Shown here one piece after another: positions 1 through 8,675 of a stretch of 64,000 nt of DNA. Origin of the DNA: Streptomyces cylindrosporus (GTDB taxonomy: Bacteria > Actinomycetota > Actinomycetes > Streptomycetales > Streptomycetaceae); the NCBI RefSeq assembly GCF_022698165.1, contig NZ_JALDAY010000001.1, positions 496,001 through 560,000 on the forward strand, in the 5' to 3' direction. The notes beneath the pieces were generated by a model, which was not told the origin of the DNA, ran no database searches, and saw nothing but the letters and a program-made list of their open reading frames with translations. Position numbers and translations under genes: made by a program. Each line of letters begins with the position of its first letter. The stretch's first letter is position 1.

Positions 1-960
1 GATCGGGGACCAAGGAGAGGCACCGGCGACCGGGCCACGCGTCCCGGGCCGCGGCCTCCCGGGCCAGGACCGCAGCGCACCCCTGAGTCGGGCGTCCTCG
101 ACGAAGTCGGCGAGCCGGGCGGCGAACCGGGCTGCGGCCGTGCTGTCCGGCACCTCGGAGAGGAGATACCAGGCCGCGTCCCACAGGTCACGGAAGCCCT
201 TCGCCGGGAGCGGCGGCCCCAGGGCGCCGACGGCATCGCGATAGAGCCCCTCGGGACGGCACTCCAGCTCCTCCTCCCGGGACATGGCCGCCACGAACTC
301 CCGCAGCTGTTGCTTCTCCCGCCGGGTGTGTCCAGGCGTCGGGATCAGTTCGCCCAGGGGCGGCCAGTAGCGGGCCATGACCTGGGCGGGCAGCATCCGG
401 CCATTGCGGATCTCCGGGCTGTGTGCCGCGGCGGAGACCATGCCCACCACCAGTCCGCTGTCCGCGAGAGTCACCGCCGCACCGCTGAACCCGGGCGCCA
501 GGGGTTGGCCGTGCGGAGTCCACGCCTCCAGCTGCACCCACTCGCCTGCGATCAACTGGTCGGCCGTGGCCCGGTATTCGGCGAGAGTGCCCTCGTCGTA
601 GCGCTTCGGGAACCCGTACACGTACAGTCTGCGCGGCGGCTCGCCGTAGGCGGCGGAGGGCGCCGCGAACCGGGCCGGCTCGACGGACACGGGCCGGTCG
701 AGCTCCAGGACGGCGAGGTCGCCGGGGTCGGTGGCCCGTCCCGACCAGCCGCCGTGCCGCACCACCCGGGCGGGTATCCCGTCGCGGCCGTCGCCGTGGA
801 CGTCCGTCGGGCCGTGGGCGAACGTCACCCGGAAAGCGTCGGCATCCGCGCGGGCCACGACATGGGCGCAGGTCAGCACGTGCCGATCGGTGACCAGGAA
901 GCCGGCGCCCAATGTCTGTCCGCCGTAACTGATCCGGACGTGCCAGGAGGCGGTCGTCAT
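1..960 (-). CDS. Trypsin-like serine peptidase with helical C-terminal region (partial, 3' end outside window)
   Basis: Read from ATG at 960 to the window edge, 320 codons open with no stop, so the C-terminus is missing. The N-terminal ~200 residues form a chymotrypsin-fold peptidase with an intact triad: His33 in TCAHVV, Asp81 in DLAVL and Ser159 in GFSGAA. There is no signal peptide, so it should act in the cytoplasm. The region after ~residue 230 looks alpha-helical and charged, as in effector-associated or VMAP-type middle regions, but I cannot name the domain. Its ATG overlaps the stop of the Trypco1 gene by 4 bases (ATGA), so the two are probably translationally coupled. In this family the peptidase is usually the effector or processing component of NTP-dependent conflict systems. 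The partner genes would lie beyond position 1. Confidence 0.85.
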   Translation of the reverse strand, partial: MTTASWHVRISYGGQTLGAGFLVTDRHVLTCAHVVARADADAFRVTFAHGPTDVHGDGRDGIPARVVRHGGWSGRATDPGDLAVLELDRPVSVEPARFAAPSAAYGEPPRRLYVYGFPKRYDEGTLAEYRATADQLIAGEWVQLEAWTPHGQPLAPGFSGAAVTLADSGLVVGMVSAAAHSPEIRNGRMLPAQVMARYWPPLGELIPTPGHTRREKQQLREFVAAMSREEELECRPEGLYRDAVGALGPPLPAKGFRDLWDAAWYLLSEVPDSTAAARFAARLADFVEDARLRGALRSWPGRPRPGTRGPVAGASPWSPI

Positions 961-1310
961 GAGACCTGGGCCGCCTCTGAGGGGTCCGAGGACCGTCCGG
1001 GCGCATAGGAGAGCTTGACGACCAGATGCCCCTCGACCGTGCTCTTGGCGATGAGCGCACCCGCCTCCGCGCTGAGCTTGACGCCGAACTCGATCTCCAC
1101 GCCGTCGGGCCTCAACGCACCTTCCCTGAAGACCCGCAGCGCCGACTCGGCCGCCGCGCGCACTCCCTCCAGGGCGCCCTCGAAGGTGCGGGTCGCCTGT
1201 GCCGTGCCGTCGTCACGGGCGACGAGCCGCGAGCCGGAGTCGTCGTCGGCCGCCTCGACCGTGATAACGCGACCGTCCTGGTCTCTGAACTCAATCAGGC
1301 CTTCTGCCAT
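957..1310 (-). CDS. Trypsin-co-occurring domain 1 (Trypco1, CU044_2847 family) protein
   Basis: A 117-residue protein starting MAEGLIEFRDQDGR from ATG at 1310. It is a single small domain rich in beta strands: a first strand pair around IEFRDQDGRVITVEA, then a helix (ALEGVRAAAESALRVF), then a second strand region (VEIEFGVKLSAEAGALI). This is the layout of the Trypco1 family, whose members sit beside trypsin-like peptidases. Here the peptidase gene follows with an ATGA overlap. Family knowledge suggests a substrate or regulatory partner of the peptidase. The exact role is not established. Confidence 0.8.
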   Translation of the reverse strand: MAEGLIEFRDQDGRVITVEAADDDSGSRLVARDDGTAQATRTFEGALEGVRAAAESALRVFREGALRPDGVEIEFGVKLSAEAGALIAKSTVEGHLVVKLSYAPGRSSDPSEAAQVS

Positions 1311-1511
1311 GACGCCCCCGTCCGCCGCGCTCACCGAGCACCCCCATTCTTCCGGACGGCGTTCGGAGTTGTCCCGGTTTCCACACCCCACCATCGCCCC
1401 CACCCCGGCTGGCGGAAACCCGCCACTGCACCAACCCGCCACCCCACCCGACTCCTCCCACCCCACCACCCCCTCGACACTCTTCGCAGCACTCGACGGA
1501 GAGAGGTGTGC

Positions 1512-4500
1512 ATGAGCAGAGGACCAGTCGGACGCGGGGCGATCCTCCTGTCGGCGGGGCTCGTGCTGGCGCTGCTGCCCACGGCGCGGGCGGACGCACG
1601 GGACGGCACCCCCACCCTCGTGCACACCCCGACCCCCGTGCGCACCGCCGCGGCCACCCGCACCGTCACCCTCGTCACCGGCGACAAGGTCACCGTCACC
1701 GACCTCGGCGGCGGCAGGAGGACCGTCACCGTGGCGCGGCCCCGAGGTGCCACCGGCGCCGTGCGGACGCGGACGGACGACGGCGAGATCAGCGTCGTAC
1801 CGGACGAGGCACTGCCCTATCTGCGGGCCGGTGCGCTCGATCAACGGCTGTTCGACGTCAGTGAGTTGATACGGCAGGGACTGGACGACGGCAGGACCGG
1901 CGCGCTGCCGCTGATCGTCACCTATGACAAGGGCGCCCGGGTCGCCACCCCGCGCGACACCGAGCGGACACGGACGCTGGAGAGCGTGCGCGGGGCCGCC
2001 GTGGACGCCGACAAGGGGCGGGACTTCTGGACGGGGTTCACCCGGCAGGCAGGCGTGCGGAAGGTGTGGCTCGACGGGCGGGTCCGGGCCGACATGGCCG
2101 AGAGCAACGCGCAGATCGGGACCCAGGCCGCCTGGGACTCGGGGCTGACGGGGAAGGGGGTGACCGTCGCCGTACTGGACACGGGCGTCGACACCGGTCA
2201 TCCCGATCTCGCTCAACGCGTCTCCGTCACCCGGAGTTTCATCGACGGTGAGGACGTCGCCGACCGCAACGGGCACGGCACGCACGTCACTTCGACCGTC
2301 GGGGGCAGCGGTGCCGCCTCCGGCGGCAAGGAGAAGGGTGTCGCTCCGGATGCCGATCTCGCCGTCGGGAAAGTGCTCAGCGACCAGGGCTCGGGCAGCG
2401 AGTCGCAGATCATCGCCGGGATGGAGTGGGCCGCGCGGGACGTGCACGCCAAGGTCGTGTCGATGAGCCTGGGGTCGACCGAGCCCAGCGACGGCACCGA
2501 TCCGATGGCCCAGGCCGTCGACACCCTGTCCAAGGAGACCGGGGCCCTCTTCGTCGTCGCCGCCGGCAACACCGGCGCCCCCTCCTCCATCGGCTCACCC
2601 GGCGCCGCCGACTCCGCGCTCACCGTCGGCGCCGTCGACGCGAGCGACCAGGCCGCCTACTTCACCAGCGCCGGACCGCGTTACGGCGACAACGCCCTGA
2701 AGCCCGACATCTCCGCCCCGGGCGTCGACATCCTCGCCGCCCGTTCCCAACTCACCGACGGCAGTGGCTACTACACATCCATGAGCGGTACGTCCATGGC
2801 GACACCCCATGTCGCCGGGGTGGCCGCCCTGCTCGCCCAGGAACACCCCGACTGGACCGGCGCGCAGCTGAAGGACGCGCTGATGTCGAGCTCCCGGCAA
2901 CTCGACGCCTCCGCCTATCAGTTGGGTGCCGGGCGGGTCAGCGTCCCGGATGCCGTCGGCGCGAGCGTCACGGCAACCGGCAGCGCCGACCTCGGGTTCT
3001 ACAGCTGGCCGTATGACAAGAACGAGCCGGTGACCAAGACCGTCACCTACACCAACACATCCGATACGGACATCGAGTTGAGCCTCGCCGTGCAGGGTGC
3101 CCCGGACGGGGTCGCCACCCTCGCCGACTCCTCCCTCACCGTGCCCGCGCACGGCAGCGCGTCCACGACCGTCACGGGAGACGGCTCCAAGGCCGCCATC
3201 GGCAACACCAGCGGGCAGATCGTGGCCAGCGACCAGACCGGAACTCCCGTTGCCCACACCGTGTTCGGGCTGGTCAAGGAGGAGGAGCGGTACACGCTCA
3301 CCGTGCACGTCAAGGACCGGGACGGGGCCGCGACCCCGGCCGACCTGGTGGTGCAGAAGCTGGCGGCCGGTTCGGACGCGTACCCGGCCTACGTTGGTGA
3401 CTCCGGCACGCTGAAGCTGAGGTTGCAGCCGGGGACGTACAGCCTCACCTCCTTCCTCGACGTGCGCGGCAGCCACGGCGCCGACTCGCTCGGCCTCGGC
3501 TTCCTCGCCGCGCCGGAGATCTCACTCGACCGGGACCGCGAAGTCACCCTCGACGGGCGGCAGTTGAGGGAGATCACGGCGCGGGTGGGGCGGCGGACCG
3601 AGACACGGCAGCTGCTCATGGAGTACGACCGGAACGCCGGCGGCACCGACCTCTTCGGGGCCGTGCAGGTACCGGTGAAGTACGACAGCGTGTTCGCCGC
3701 ACCGACGGACAAGGTCACGCAGGGGACCTTCGAGTACCGGACCGTGTGGCGGCTCGGCAAGCCACTGCTGGAGGTGAAGGGCGTCGGCGAGGCGGTCGTC
3801 CAGCCCGGCGGCACGCTGATCGAGGGCAGGAGCCGGCTGCCGCTCGTGGACGTGGGGGACGGGCCCTTCAGCGGCGTCGCGGGCAAGGCGGTGCTCGCGC
3901 ACCTCGCCGACGGAGCCGATCCCGTCGCGCTCGCGCAGGCCGCGCAGGACGCCGGGGCCAGGGCGCTGTTCGTGACCGACGACGCGGCCGGGCGGCTCAA
4001 CGCCTGGTGGGGCGACGACGACAACAGCGACCGGCCGCTGCAGATCGCCACGGTGAACACCGCCGACGCGGCACGGCTGCGGGCGGCCAGGACCGTCGAG
4101 ATGACCGGCACGCTCAACACGCCCTACATGTACGACCTTTCGGAGGGCCACCGAGGGGCGATCCCGCGCAGGGACCTCACCTATGCGCCGACCGAACGCC
4201 AACTCGCCGTCCTGGACACGAAGTTCCACGCCGTGAAGCCGGTGACGGACGGAGGGGAGTTCCGGTACTCGATCACCGACACCTTCCCCGTCGGGCTCGG
4301 GTTCGCCGAACGCATCGCCTACCCGGCCGAGCGGACCGACTATGTGTCCACCGGGCCGGGGCAGTTGTGGCACGAGTCGGTGACCGTCGGGAACGGGGCG
4401 CTGGAGGAGCGCAGCGGGCTCGTGCGGTACGCCGGTGGCTCGCACCGCGAGCTGGACTGGTTCCGGCCGGTCTGGCATCCGTGGCTCGGGACCGGGCTCG

Positions 4501-5135
4501 GCTGGGGGCAGCAACGGTCCGGGAACCAGCTGCAGTTCAACACCCCCGGCTGGGGCGACTCGGGGCCCGACCACACCGGGTTTGGGGACGTGTGGAGCAC
4601 GGAGAGCGGCATGACCCAGACCACGGAGGTGTACCTGGACGGCGAGCTGGTCGACCGCCGCACCGGCTCCGGCGCCTACGCCTGGGACGCGCCCGCCGAC
4701 CGGCACACCTACAAGGTGGTCACCGACACCGCCCTCGACGCCGACCGCTGGAAGCTGTCCACCGAGGGCCACGCCGAGTGGACCTTCCGGTCGGCGGCCA
4801 CGCCGGACGACCGCTGGACCTTCCTGCCCCTGATCAACCTCGCCTTCGACGTCGACACCGACCTCGCGGGGAATGTGCGGGGCGGAGCGCGGGTACCCGT
4901 CGGTCTCGGCGCGGAGTACGTGAAGGGCGCGCCGGACACCGGCACCATCGGGGAGGCGCGGCTGCAGGTGTCGTACGACGACGGGAAGTCGTGGCGGACG
5001 GTGCGGCTCACCGGAGGCCACGGCACGCTGACCGTGCCCCGCGACGCCGCCCACATCTCCCTGCGGGCCTCGGCGAGCGACGACCGGGGTGGTTCGGTGT
5101 CGCAGGAGATCATCCGTGCGGTCGGGGTGAAGTAG
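1512..5135 (+). CDS. Secreted S8 family serine peptidase (subtilase)
   Basis: A 1207-residue secreted protease. The N-terminus (MSRGPVGRGAILLSAGLVLAL...ARA) is a Sec signal peptide and is followed by a propeptide-like stretch to ~residue 205. The catalytic domain carries Asp223 (VAVLDTGVD), His255 (GHGTHV) and Ser428 (GTSMATPHVAG), so the triad is intact. Residues ~490-1207 are a long beta-rich extension, with repeated strand-turn segments and a PA-domain-like stretch (VALAQAAQDAGARALFVTDD) that probably governs substrate choice. The ATG at 1512 is chosen because GGAGAGAGG lies just upstream and the signal peptide begins there; the longer open frame from 1026 overlaps the divergent Trypco1 gene. 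Gene order subtilase-carboxyltransferase-MatB matches what I recall of S. coelicolor around SCO2446-2444. Confidence 0.93.
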   Translation: MSRGPVGRGAILLSAGLVLALLPTARADARDGTPTLVHTPTPVRTAAATRTVTLVTGDKVTVTDLGGGRRTVTVARPRGATGAVRTRTDDGEISVVPDEALPYLRAGALDQRLFDVSELIRQGLDDGRTGALPLIVTYDKGARVATPRDTERTRTLESVRGAAVDADKGRDFWTGFTRQAGVRKVWLDGRVRADMAESNAQIGTQAAWDSGLTGKGVTVAVLDTGVDTGHPDLAQRVSVTRSFIDGEDVADRNGHGTHVTSTVGGSGAASGGKEKGVAPDADLAVGKVLSDQGSGSESQIIAGMEWAARDVHAKVVSMSLGSTEPSDGTDPMAQAVDTLSKETGALFVVAAGNTGAPSSIGSPGAADSALTVGAVDASDQAAYFTSAGPRYGDNALKPDISAPGVDILAARSQLTDGSGYYTSMSGTSMATPHVAGVAALLAQEHPDWTGAQLKDALMSSSRQLDASAYQLGAGRVSVPDAVGASVTATGSADLGFYSWPYDKNEPVTKTVTYTNTSDTDIELSLAVQGAPDGVATLADSSLTVPAHGSASTTVTGDGSKAAIGNTSGQIVASDQTGTPVAHTVFGLVKEEERYTLTVHVKDRDGAATPADLVVQKLAAGSDAYPAYVGDSGTLKLRLQPGTYSLTSFLDVRGSHGADSLGLGFLAAPEISLDRDREVTLDGRQLREITARVGRRTETRQLLMEYDRNAGGTDLFGAVQVPVKYDSVFAAPTDKVTQGTFEYRTVWRLGKPLLEVKGVGEAVVQPGGTLIEGRSRLPLVDVGDGPFSGVAGKAVLAHLADGADPVALAQAAQDAGARALFVTDDAAGRLNAWWGDDDNSDRPLQIATVNTADAARLRAARTVEMTGTLNTPYMYDLSEGHRGAIPRRDLTYAPTERQLAVLDTKFHAVKPVTDGGEFRYSITDTFPVGLGFAERIAYPAERTDYVSTGPGQLWHESVTVGNGALEERSGLVRYAGGSHRELDWFRPVWHPWLGTGLGWGQQRSGNQLQFNTPGWGDSGPDHTGFGDVWSTESGMTQTTEVYLDGELVDRRTGSGAYAWDAPADRHTYKVVTDTALDADRWKLSTEGHAEWTFRSAATPDDRWTFLPLINLAFDVDTDLAGNVRGGARVPVGLGAEYVKGAPDTGTIGEARLQVSYDDGKSWRTVRLTGGHGTLTVPRDAAHISLRASASDDRGGSVSQEIIRAVGVK

Positions 5136-5163
5136 GGGGAGGGGCAAGGGGGATACGAAGCGG

Positions 5164-5197
5164 CCGGCGTCGCCTCTCCGGAACGGGGCGGCGCCGG
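5164..5197. terminator. Hairpin between convergent subtilase and carboxyltransferase genes
   Basis: CCGGCGTCGCC (5164-5174) pairs with GGCGGCGCCGG (5187-5197) with one mismatch, leaving a 12-base loop. It lies in the 85-bp gap between convergent stops and has no U-tract on either side. It is a plausible bidirectional terminator of the GC-rich actinobacterial kind. Confidence 0.5.
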
Positions 5198-5220
5198 TCT
5201 CCCCTCTCCCGCACCGGGCG

Positions 5221-6549
5221 TCAGACGATGCCCCTGATCACACCCAGCTCCAGCAAGTCCTGCGGACGCAGCCGCAGTTGGTCGGCGGTCGCCTCGACCT
5301 GAGTCGGCGGGCGTTTGAGGATGGCGGCCGCCGACTCCGGCGCGATCACCGAGAAGTAACTGTCCGGCGTGGCCCAGGTGTTGCCGGGCGCGGCCAGCGC
5401 GAGCGCGCCGCCCGAGCCGCCCTCGCCGATGACGAGCGTGGTGACCGGGGTGCGGGCGGCGGCCACCGCCGCGAAGACGTCCGCGATCGCCGCACCGGCC
5501 CCCTGCCGCTCCGCCTCCGCGTCATTGGCGGCACCGGGAGTGTCCACCAGCGTCAGCACGGGAACGCCGAGCCGCCCCGCGAGCCGGATCAGCCGGGCCG
5601 CGGTGCGGTATCCGGCGGGGCGGGTGGCGGTACCGGTCTGGGCGGCGTAGGCGACGGTACGGCCGTCACGAGCACCGAAGCCGCAGAGCATGCCGGGGTC
5701 GGTGCCACCGCAGCGGTCACCGCTGATCCGGACCCGGTCGGTGAAGTAGGCGTCCAAGTAGGCCTGGGCGCGGGGGCGTTCGGGAGAGCGGGCGCGGTGG
5801 ATGGCGGCCCAGCCGGTGGCGGGGAGACCGGTGGCGGTCCCCAGGGAGGCCGGAAGAGGTACCTCCTGTGCCGGCGAGGTGAGGAGCCCCAGCCACCTCC
5901 CCAGCGTCTCTCGCAGCTCCTCCGGCTGTACGACCGCGTCGACCGCCCCCGCCGCCAGCTGCGCCTGAGCCGTGTACGCCGTCGGGTCCGCGTCCGGTGG
6001 GCGGACGCGGGAGCCGGCGAAGCCGACCTGGGCGTCCGGGAGGGCGAGGATCACGTCGGCGCCCGCGCCCAGGGTGGCCCAGCCGCCGCCGGTCGTGGGA
6101 TCACGGAGGACGGCGATCTGGGGCAGCCCGGTCTCCCTCGTCAGCGCCGACTGGTGGGCCACGCGCTGGAGTTGGGTGAGGGCGAGCATGCCCTCCTGCA
6201 TGCGGCTGCCGCCGGTCGCGACCAACGGGACGACGGGGAGGCGGTGTTCGCGGGCGTAGGTGTACGCGGCCTCCAGGCGGTCGCCGGTGCGTTCGCCGAG
6301 CGAGCCGCCGAGGAAGCCGAACTCGAAGGCGATCAGGACGGCGGGCGTGCCCGTCACGGTCGCCGTGCCGCAGACCACGGACTCCGACTCGCCGGTGCGT
6401 TCCGCGGCGCGGGCGCGCGAAGCGTCGTAACCCTGCCAGGCGAGGGGGCCGTCGGGCTTGGCGAGCCTTGCCGGGTACGGGAGTTCGGTGAAGGTGGAGT
6501 CGTCGGTGACGAGGGTGAGGAATGCGCGGGCGGAGAGGCGGTCAGTCAC
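5221..6549 (-). CDS. Acyl-CoA carboxyltransferase, fused beta and alpha halves
   Basis: A 442-residue carboxyltransferase with the crotonase-like fold seen in acetyl/propionyl-CoA carboxylase. The N-terminal half contains FEFGFLGGSLGERTGDRLEAA and the oxyanion segment VATGGSRMQEGMLAL, as in AccD. The C-terminal half contains ISGDRCGGTDPGMLCGFG, LVDTPGAAND and GEGGSGGALALA, as in AccA. It would transfer carboxyl from carboxybiotin to or from an acyl-CoA. I see no biotin carboxylase or biotin carrier gene in the window, so it must borrow them or work differently. It starts at GTG 6549 and overlaps the end of matB by 8 bases, so the two are co-translated. Pairing with MatB points to malonyl- or methylmalonyl-CoA supply, which is inference. 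Confidence 0.88.
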   Translation of the reverse strand: MTDRLSARAFLTLVTDDSTFTELPYPARLAKPDGPLAWQGYDASRARAAERTGESESVVCGTATVTGTPAVLIAFEFGFLGGSLGERTGDRLEAAYTYAREHRLPVVPLVATGGSRMQEGMLALTQLQRVAHQSALTRETGLPQIAVLRDPTTGGGWATLGAGADVILALPDAQVGFAGSRVRPPDADPTAYTAQAQLAAGAVDAVVQPEELRETLGRWLGLLTSPAQEVPLPASLGTATGLPATGWAAIHRARSPERPRAQAYLDAYFTDRVRISGDRCGGTDPGMLCGFGARDGRTVAYAAQTGTATRPAGYRTAARLIRLAGRLGVPVLTLVDTPGAANDAEAERQGAGAAIADVFAAVAAARTPVTTLVIGEGGSGGALALAAPGNTWATPDSYFSVIAPESAAAILKRPPTQVEATADQLRLRPQDLLELGVIRGIV

Positions 6550-8017
6550 TGTGCAGGGCCCGCTTCATGATCTTCCCCATGTCGTTGCGGGGAAGGGCGG
6601 GGAGGTGGTGGACGACACGGGGCCGCTTGTGCGGGGCGAGACGACGGGCGACATGATCGGCCAACTCCTCCACCCCGGGCGGGGACTGTGGATCCTCCGG
6701 CACCACCCAGGCCACGATCCGCTCGCCCAGGTCGGCGTCCGGCTCGCCGGTCACGGCGGCCTCCCGCACCCCCGGATGCTCCAGCAGCGCGTTCTCGATC
6801 TCACCGGCCCCGATCTTGTAACCCCCGCTCTTGATCAGGTCGGTGGCCTTGCGGCCGACGATCCGGACGTAACCGTCGGACTCGCGCACCGCCATGTCGC
6901 CGGTGCGGAACCAGCCGTCGGCGGTGAACGCCGCCGCCGTCGCGTCGGGGCGGTTGAGGTAGCCGGTGAAGAGGTTCGGGCCGCGCACCTGGATCTCGCC
7001 GACGGTCTCGGAGTCGTACGAGGTGATGGGCGACCCGTCCTCCTCGACGAGCCGCAGTTCCACGCCCGGCAGGGGCACGCCCACCGTGCCGGGGCGGGCC
7101 TCGCCGTCGGCCCGGACGCTGGTGTTCATCAGCGTCTCCGTCATGCCGTACCGCTCGATGACGCGGCGGCCGGTGGCGGCGGCGATGCGTTCGTGGTCGT
7201 GGACGGGGAGGGCGGCGGACCCGGAGACGAGCAGCCGGGCGCGGCCGAGCGCCTTGGCCAACTCGGGCTCCTCGGGGAGGGCTTGGGCGATCCGGTGGTA
7301 CATCGTCGGCACGCCGAACAGCATGGTCGCGCCGTCGTTCAGCTCGCGTGCGACGCCGTCGGTGGTGAAGCGGCCGAGGTGCCGGACGGAGCCGCCGCGG
7401 CGGAGCGGGCCGAGGATGCCGAGCACCAGCCCGTGCACATGGAACAACGGCAGCCCGTGCACGAGTACGTCGTCGCCGGTCCACTGCCAGGCGTCGGCGA
7501 GCGCGTCGAGGGTGGTGGCGATGGCCCGGCGCGGGATGACGGCGCCCTTGGGCGGGCCGGTGGTGCCGGAGGTGTAGACGACGAGGGCGGGGTCCTCGTC
7601 GCCGACGGCGGAGGGGGCGAGACCGCTCCCGCTGCCGCTACCGCTGTCACCGGCGTCGACATCGGCATCGACATCGACGTCGATGCGCGGCAAGTCTCGT
7701 ACCGGCGAGGGAAGTTCATCCCCGGCCGCGGCCAGGACCACTGCGGGCGCGCTGTCGGACAGGATGTGCCCGAGCTCCTTCTCACCGGACTTGGGGTTGA
7801 GGGGCACGGCGGCCACGCCGGCCCGCAGGGTGGCGACGACGGCGACGGCGGTCTCCAGCGCGGGAGTGGCCCAGACGGCGACCCGCCCCGCGCCGCGCAG
7901 CCGCTCCCCGAGGGCGCCGGAGGCCGCCGCGAGCTCCCGGTACGTCAGTGACCGCTCGCCGAACCGCAGGGCGAGCTGCTCACTCGGGCTCTCCAGAGCC
8001 GGAAAGAGAGAGGACAC
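6542..8017 (-). CDS. matB: Malonyl-CoA synthetase (malonate-CoA ligase) MatB
   Basis: A 491-residue ANL-superfamily adenylating enzyme. Motifs in order: the phosphate loop VVYTSGTTGPPKGAV, the FHVHGLVLG region, ERYGMTETLMN, FRTGDMAV, GRKATDLIKSGGYKIGAGEIE and the C-terminal catalytic lysine in NDMGKIMKRAL. The sequence closely follows the structurally characterised S. coelicolor MatB (SCO2444 as I recall), which ligates malonate or methylmalonate to CoA using ATP. GTG at 8017 is preferred over GTG at 8026 because AAGGAG lies 8 bases upstream of 8017 and overlaps the earlier GTG, and because homologues begin MSSLFPAL. The 3' end overlaps the carboxyltransferase gene. Its product feeds fatty acid or polyketide extension. 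Confidence 0.93.
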   Translation of the reverse strand: MSSLFPALESPSEQLALRFGERSLTYRELAAASGALGERLRGAGRVAVWATPALETAVAVVATLRAGVAAVPLNPKSGEKELGHILSDSAPAVVLAAAGDELPSPVRDLPRIDVDVDADVDAGDSGSGSGSGLAPSAVGDEDPALVVYTSGTTGPPKGAVIPRRAIATTLDALADAWQWTGDDVLVHGLPLFHVHGLVLGILGPLRRGGSVRHLGRFTTDGVARELNDGATMLFGVPTMYHRIAQALPEEPELAKALGRARLLVSGSAALPVHDHERIAAATGRRVIERYGMTETLMNTSVRADGEARPGTVGVPLPGVELRLVEEDGSPITSYDSETVGEIQVRGPNLFTGYLNRPDATAAAFTADGWFRTGDMAVRESDGYVRIVGRKATDLIKSGGYKIGAGEIENALLEHPGVREAAVTGEPDADLGERIVAWVVPEDPQSPPGVEELADHVARRLAPHKRPRVVHHLPALPRNDMGKIMKRALHSD

Positions 8018-8102
8018 GCGGCGCACTCCTTGTCATCGGGACCAACACCCCGTTCCTACACCAGCACCACCGAAATCAGTCACCACCGCAGCTTGATCCC
8101 GG

Positions 8103-8675
8103 TCACTCCGGCCACCGCCGGGTGCCCACGAGCGTGGCGAGATCCTCGGCGAGCGGGATCTCGATCGTGCGCAGGGCGGGGTGCCGCAGCCAGTGCAGCC
8201 GGGGGAGATCCGGCCTGCCGTCGTGCCGGGGCGGGTCCTCGGCGGCCGGCGTGAAGTCGTCGATCACCACCCGACCGCCGGGGGTGAGCAGCCGGGCCGG
8301 ATCGGCGGGCTCGTCCTCGGGGATCTTGCCCACGCCCCCGCCGTCCAGGACGACCAGGTCGTACGGTGCCCGCTCGGCGATCCGCCACCAGTCCCCGACC
8401 ATGACCTCGACCTCGGCGGCGACCCGGGCCCGTACAGGCTCCCGCTCGACGCTGACGAGCCGCACACCCGCCCGCGCCCCCGTCGCCAGCCACGCGAGCC
8501 CGACGCCACAGCCCGTCCCCGTCTCGGCGATGGCACTCTTCGCCCCGCCCGCCAGGACCTGCAGAAGCCGGCCCTGCTCGGGGCGGCAGGAATGGGCGAA
8601 GCCGTGGGTGCGGGCTGCGGCCAGGGCTCGTACGACCAATGGGGGCAGACGGGATTCCCTGGTGCTCGTCGTCAG
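8103..8675 (-). CDS. Class I O-methyltransferase-like protein, probable CTG start
   Basis: About 190 residues with a Rossmann methyltransferase core: ETGTGCGVGLAWLA is motif I, VRLVSVERE the following acidic strand end, YDLVVLDGGGVGK motif II and PGGRVVIDD motif III. This resembles catechol O-methyltransferase-like family 3 enzymes; the substrate is unknown. No ATG or GTG lies near the conserved start. The best candidate is CTG at 8675, giving LTTSTRESRLPPL and a CTGA overlap with the stop of the upstream methyltransferase, mirroring the ATGA/GTGA overlaps elsewhere here. A TTG further in (PLVVRAL) is the alternative. The reading frame itself is sound; only the start is uncertain. Confidence 0.78.
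   Translation of the reverse strand: MTTSTRESRLPPLVVRALAAARTHGFAHSCRPEQGRLLQVLAGGAKSAIAETGTGCGVGLAWLATGARAGVRLVSVEREPVRARVAAEVEVMVGDWWRIAERAPYDLVVLDGGGVGKIPEDEPADPARLLTPGGRVVIDDFTPAAEDPPRHDGRPDLPRLHWLRHPALRTIEIPLAEDLATLVGTRRWPE

Noticed and set aside
1026..1511. Extension of the subtilase frame upstream to 1026
   Set aside because: It would overlap the divergent Trypco1 gene, and the signal peptide clearly begins at 1512 behind a ribosome site.
957..2447. Long minus-strand open frame of 496 codons
   Set aside because: Only its last 117 codons (Trypco1) show protein-like composition; the rest is the antisense of the subtilase gene.
7621..7690. Short GACATCG/CATCGAC repeats as a separate regulatory repeat
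   Set aside because: They lie inside the matB coding sequence and encode a variable Asp/Gly/Ser-rich loop (DVDVDADVDAGDSGSGSG) at a place where homologues also vary.
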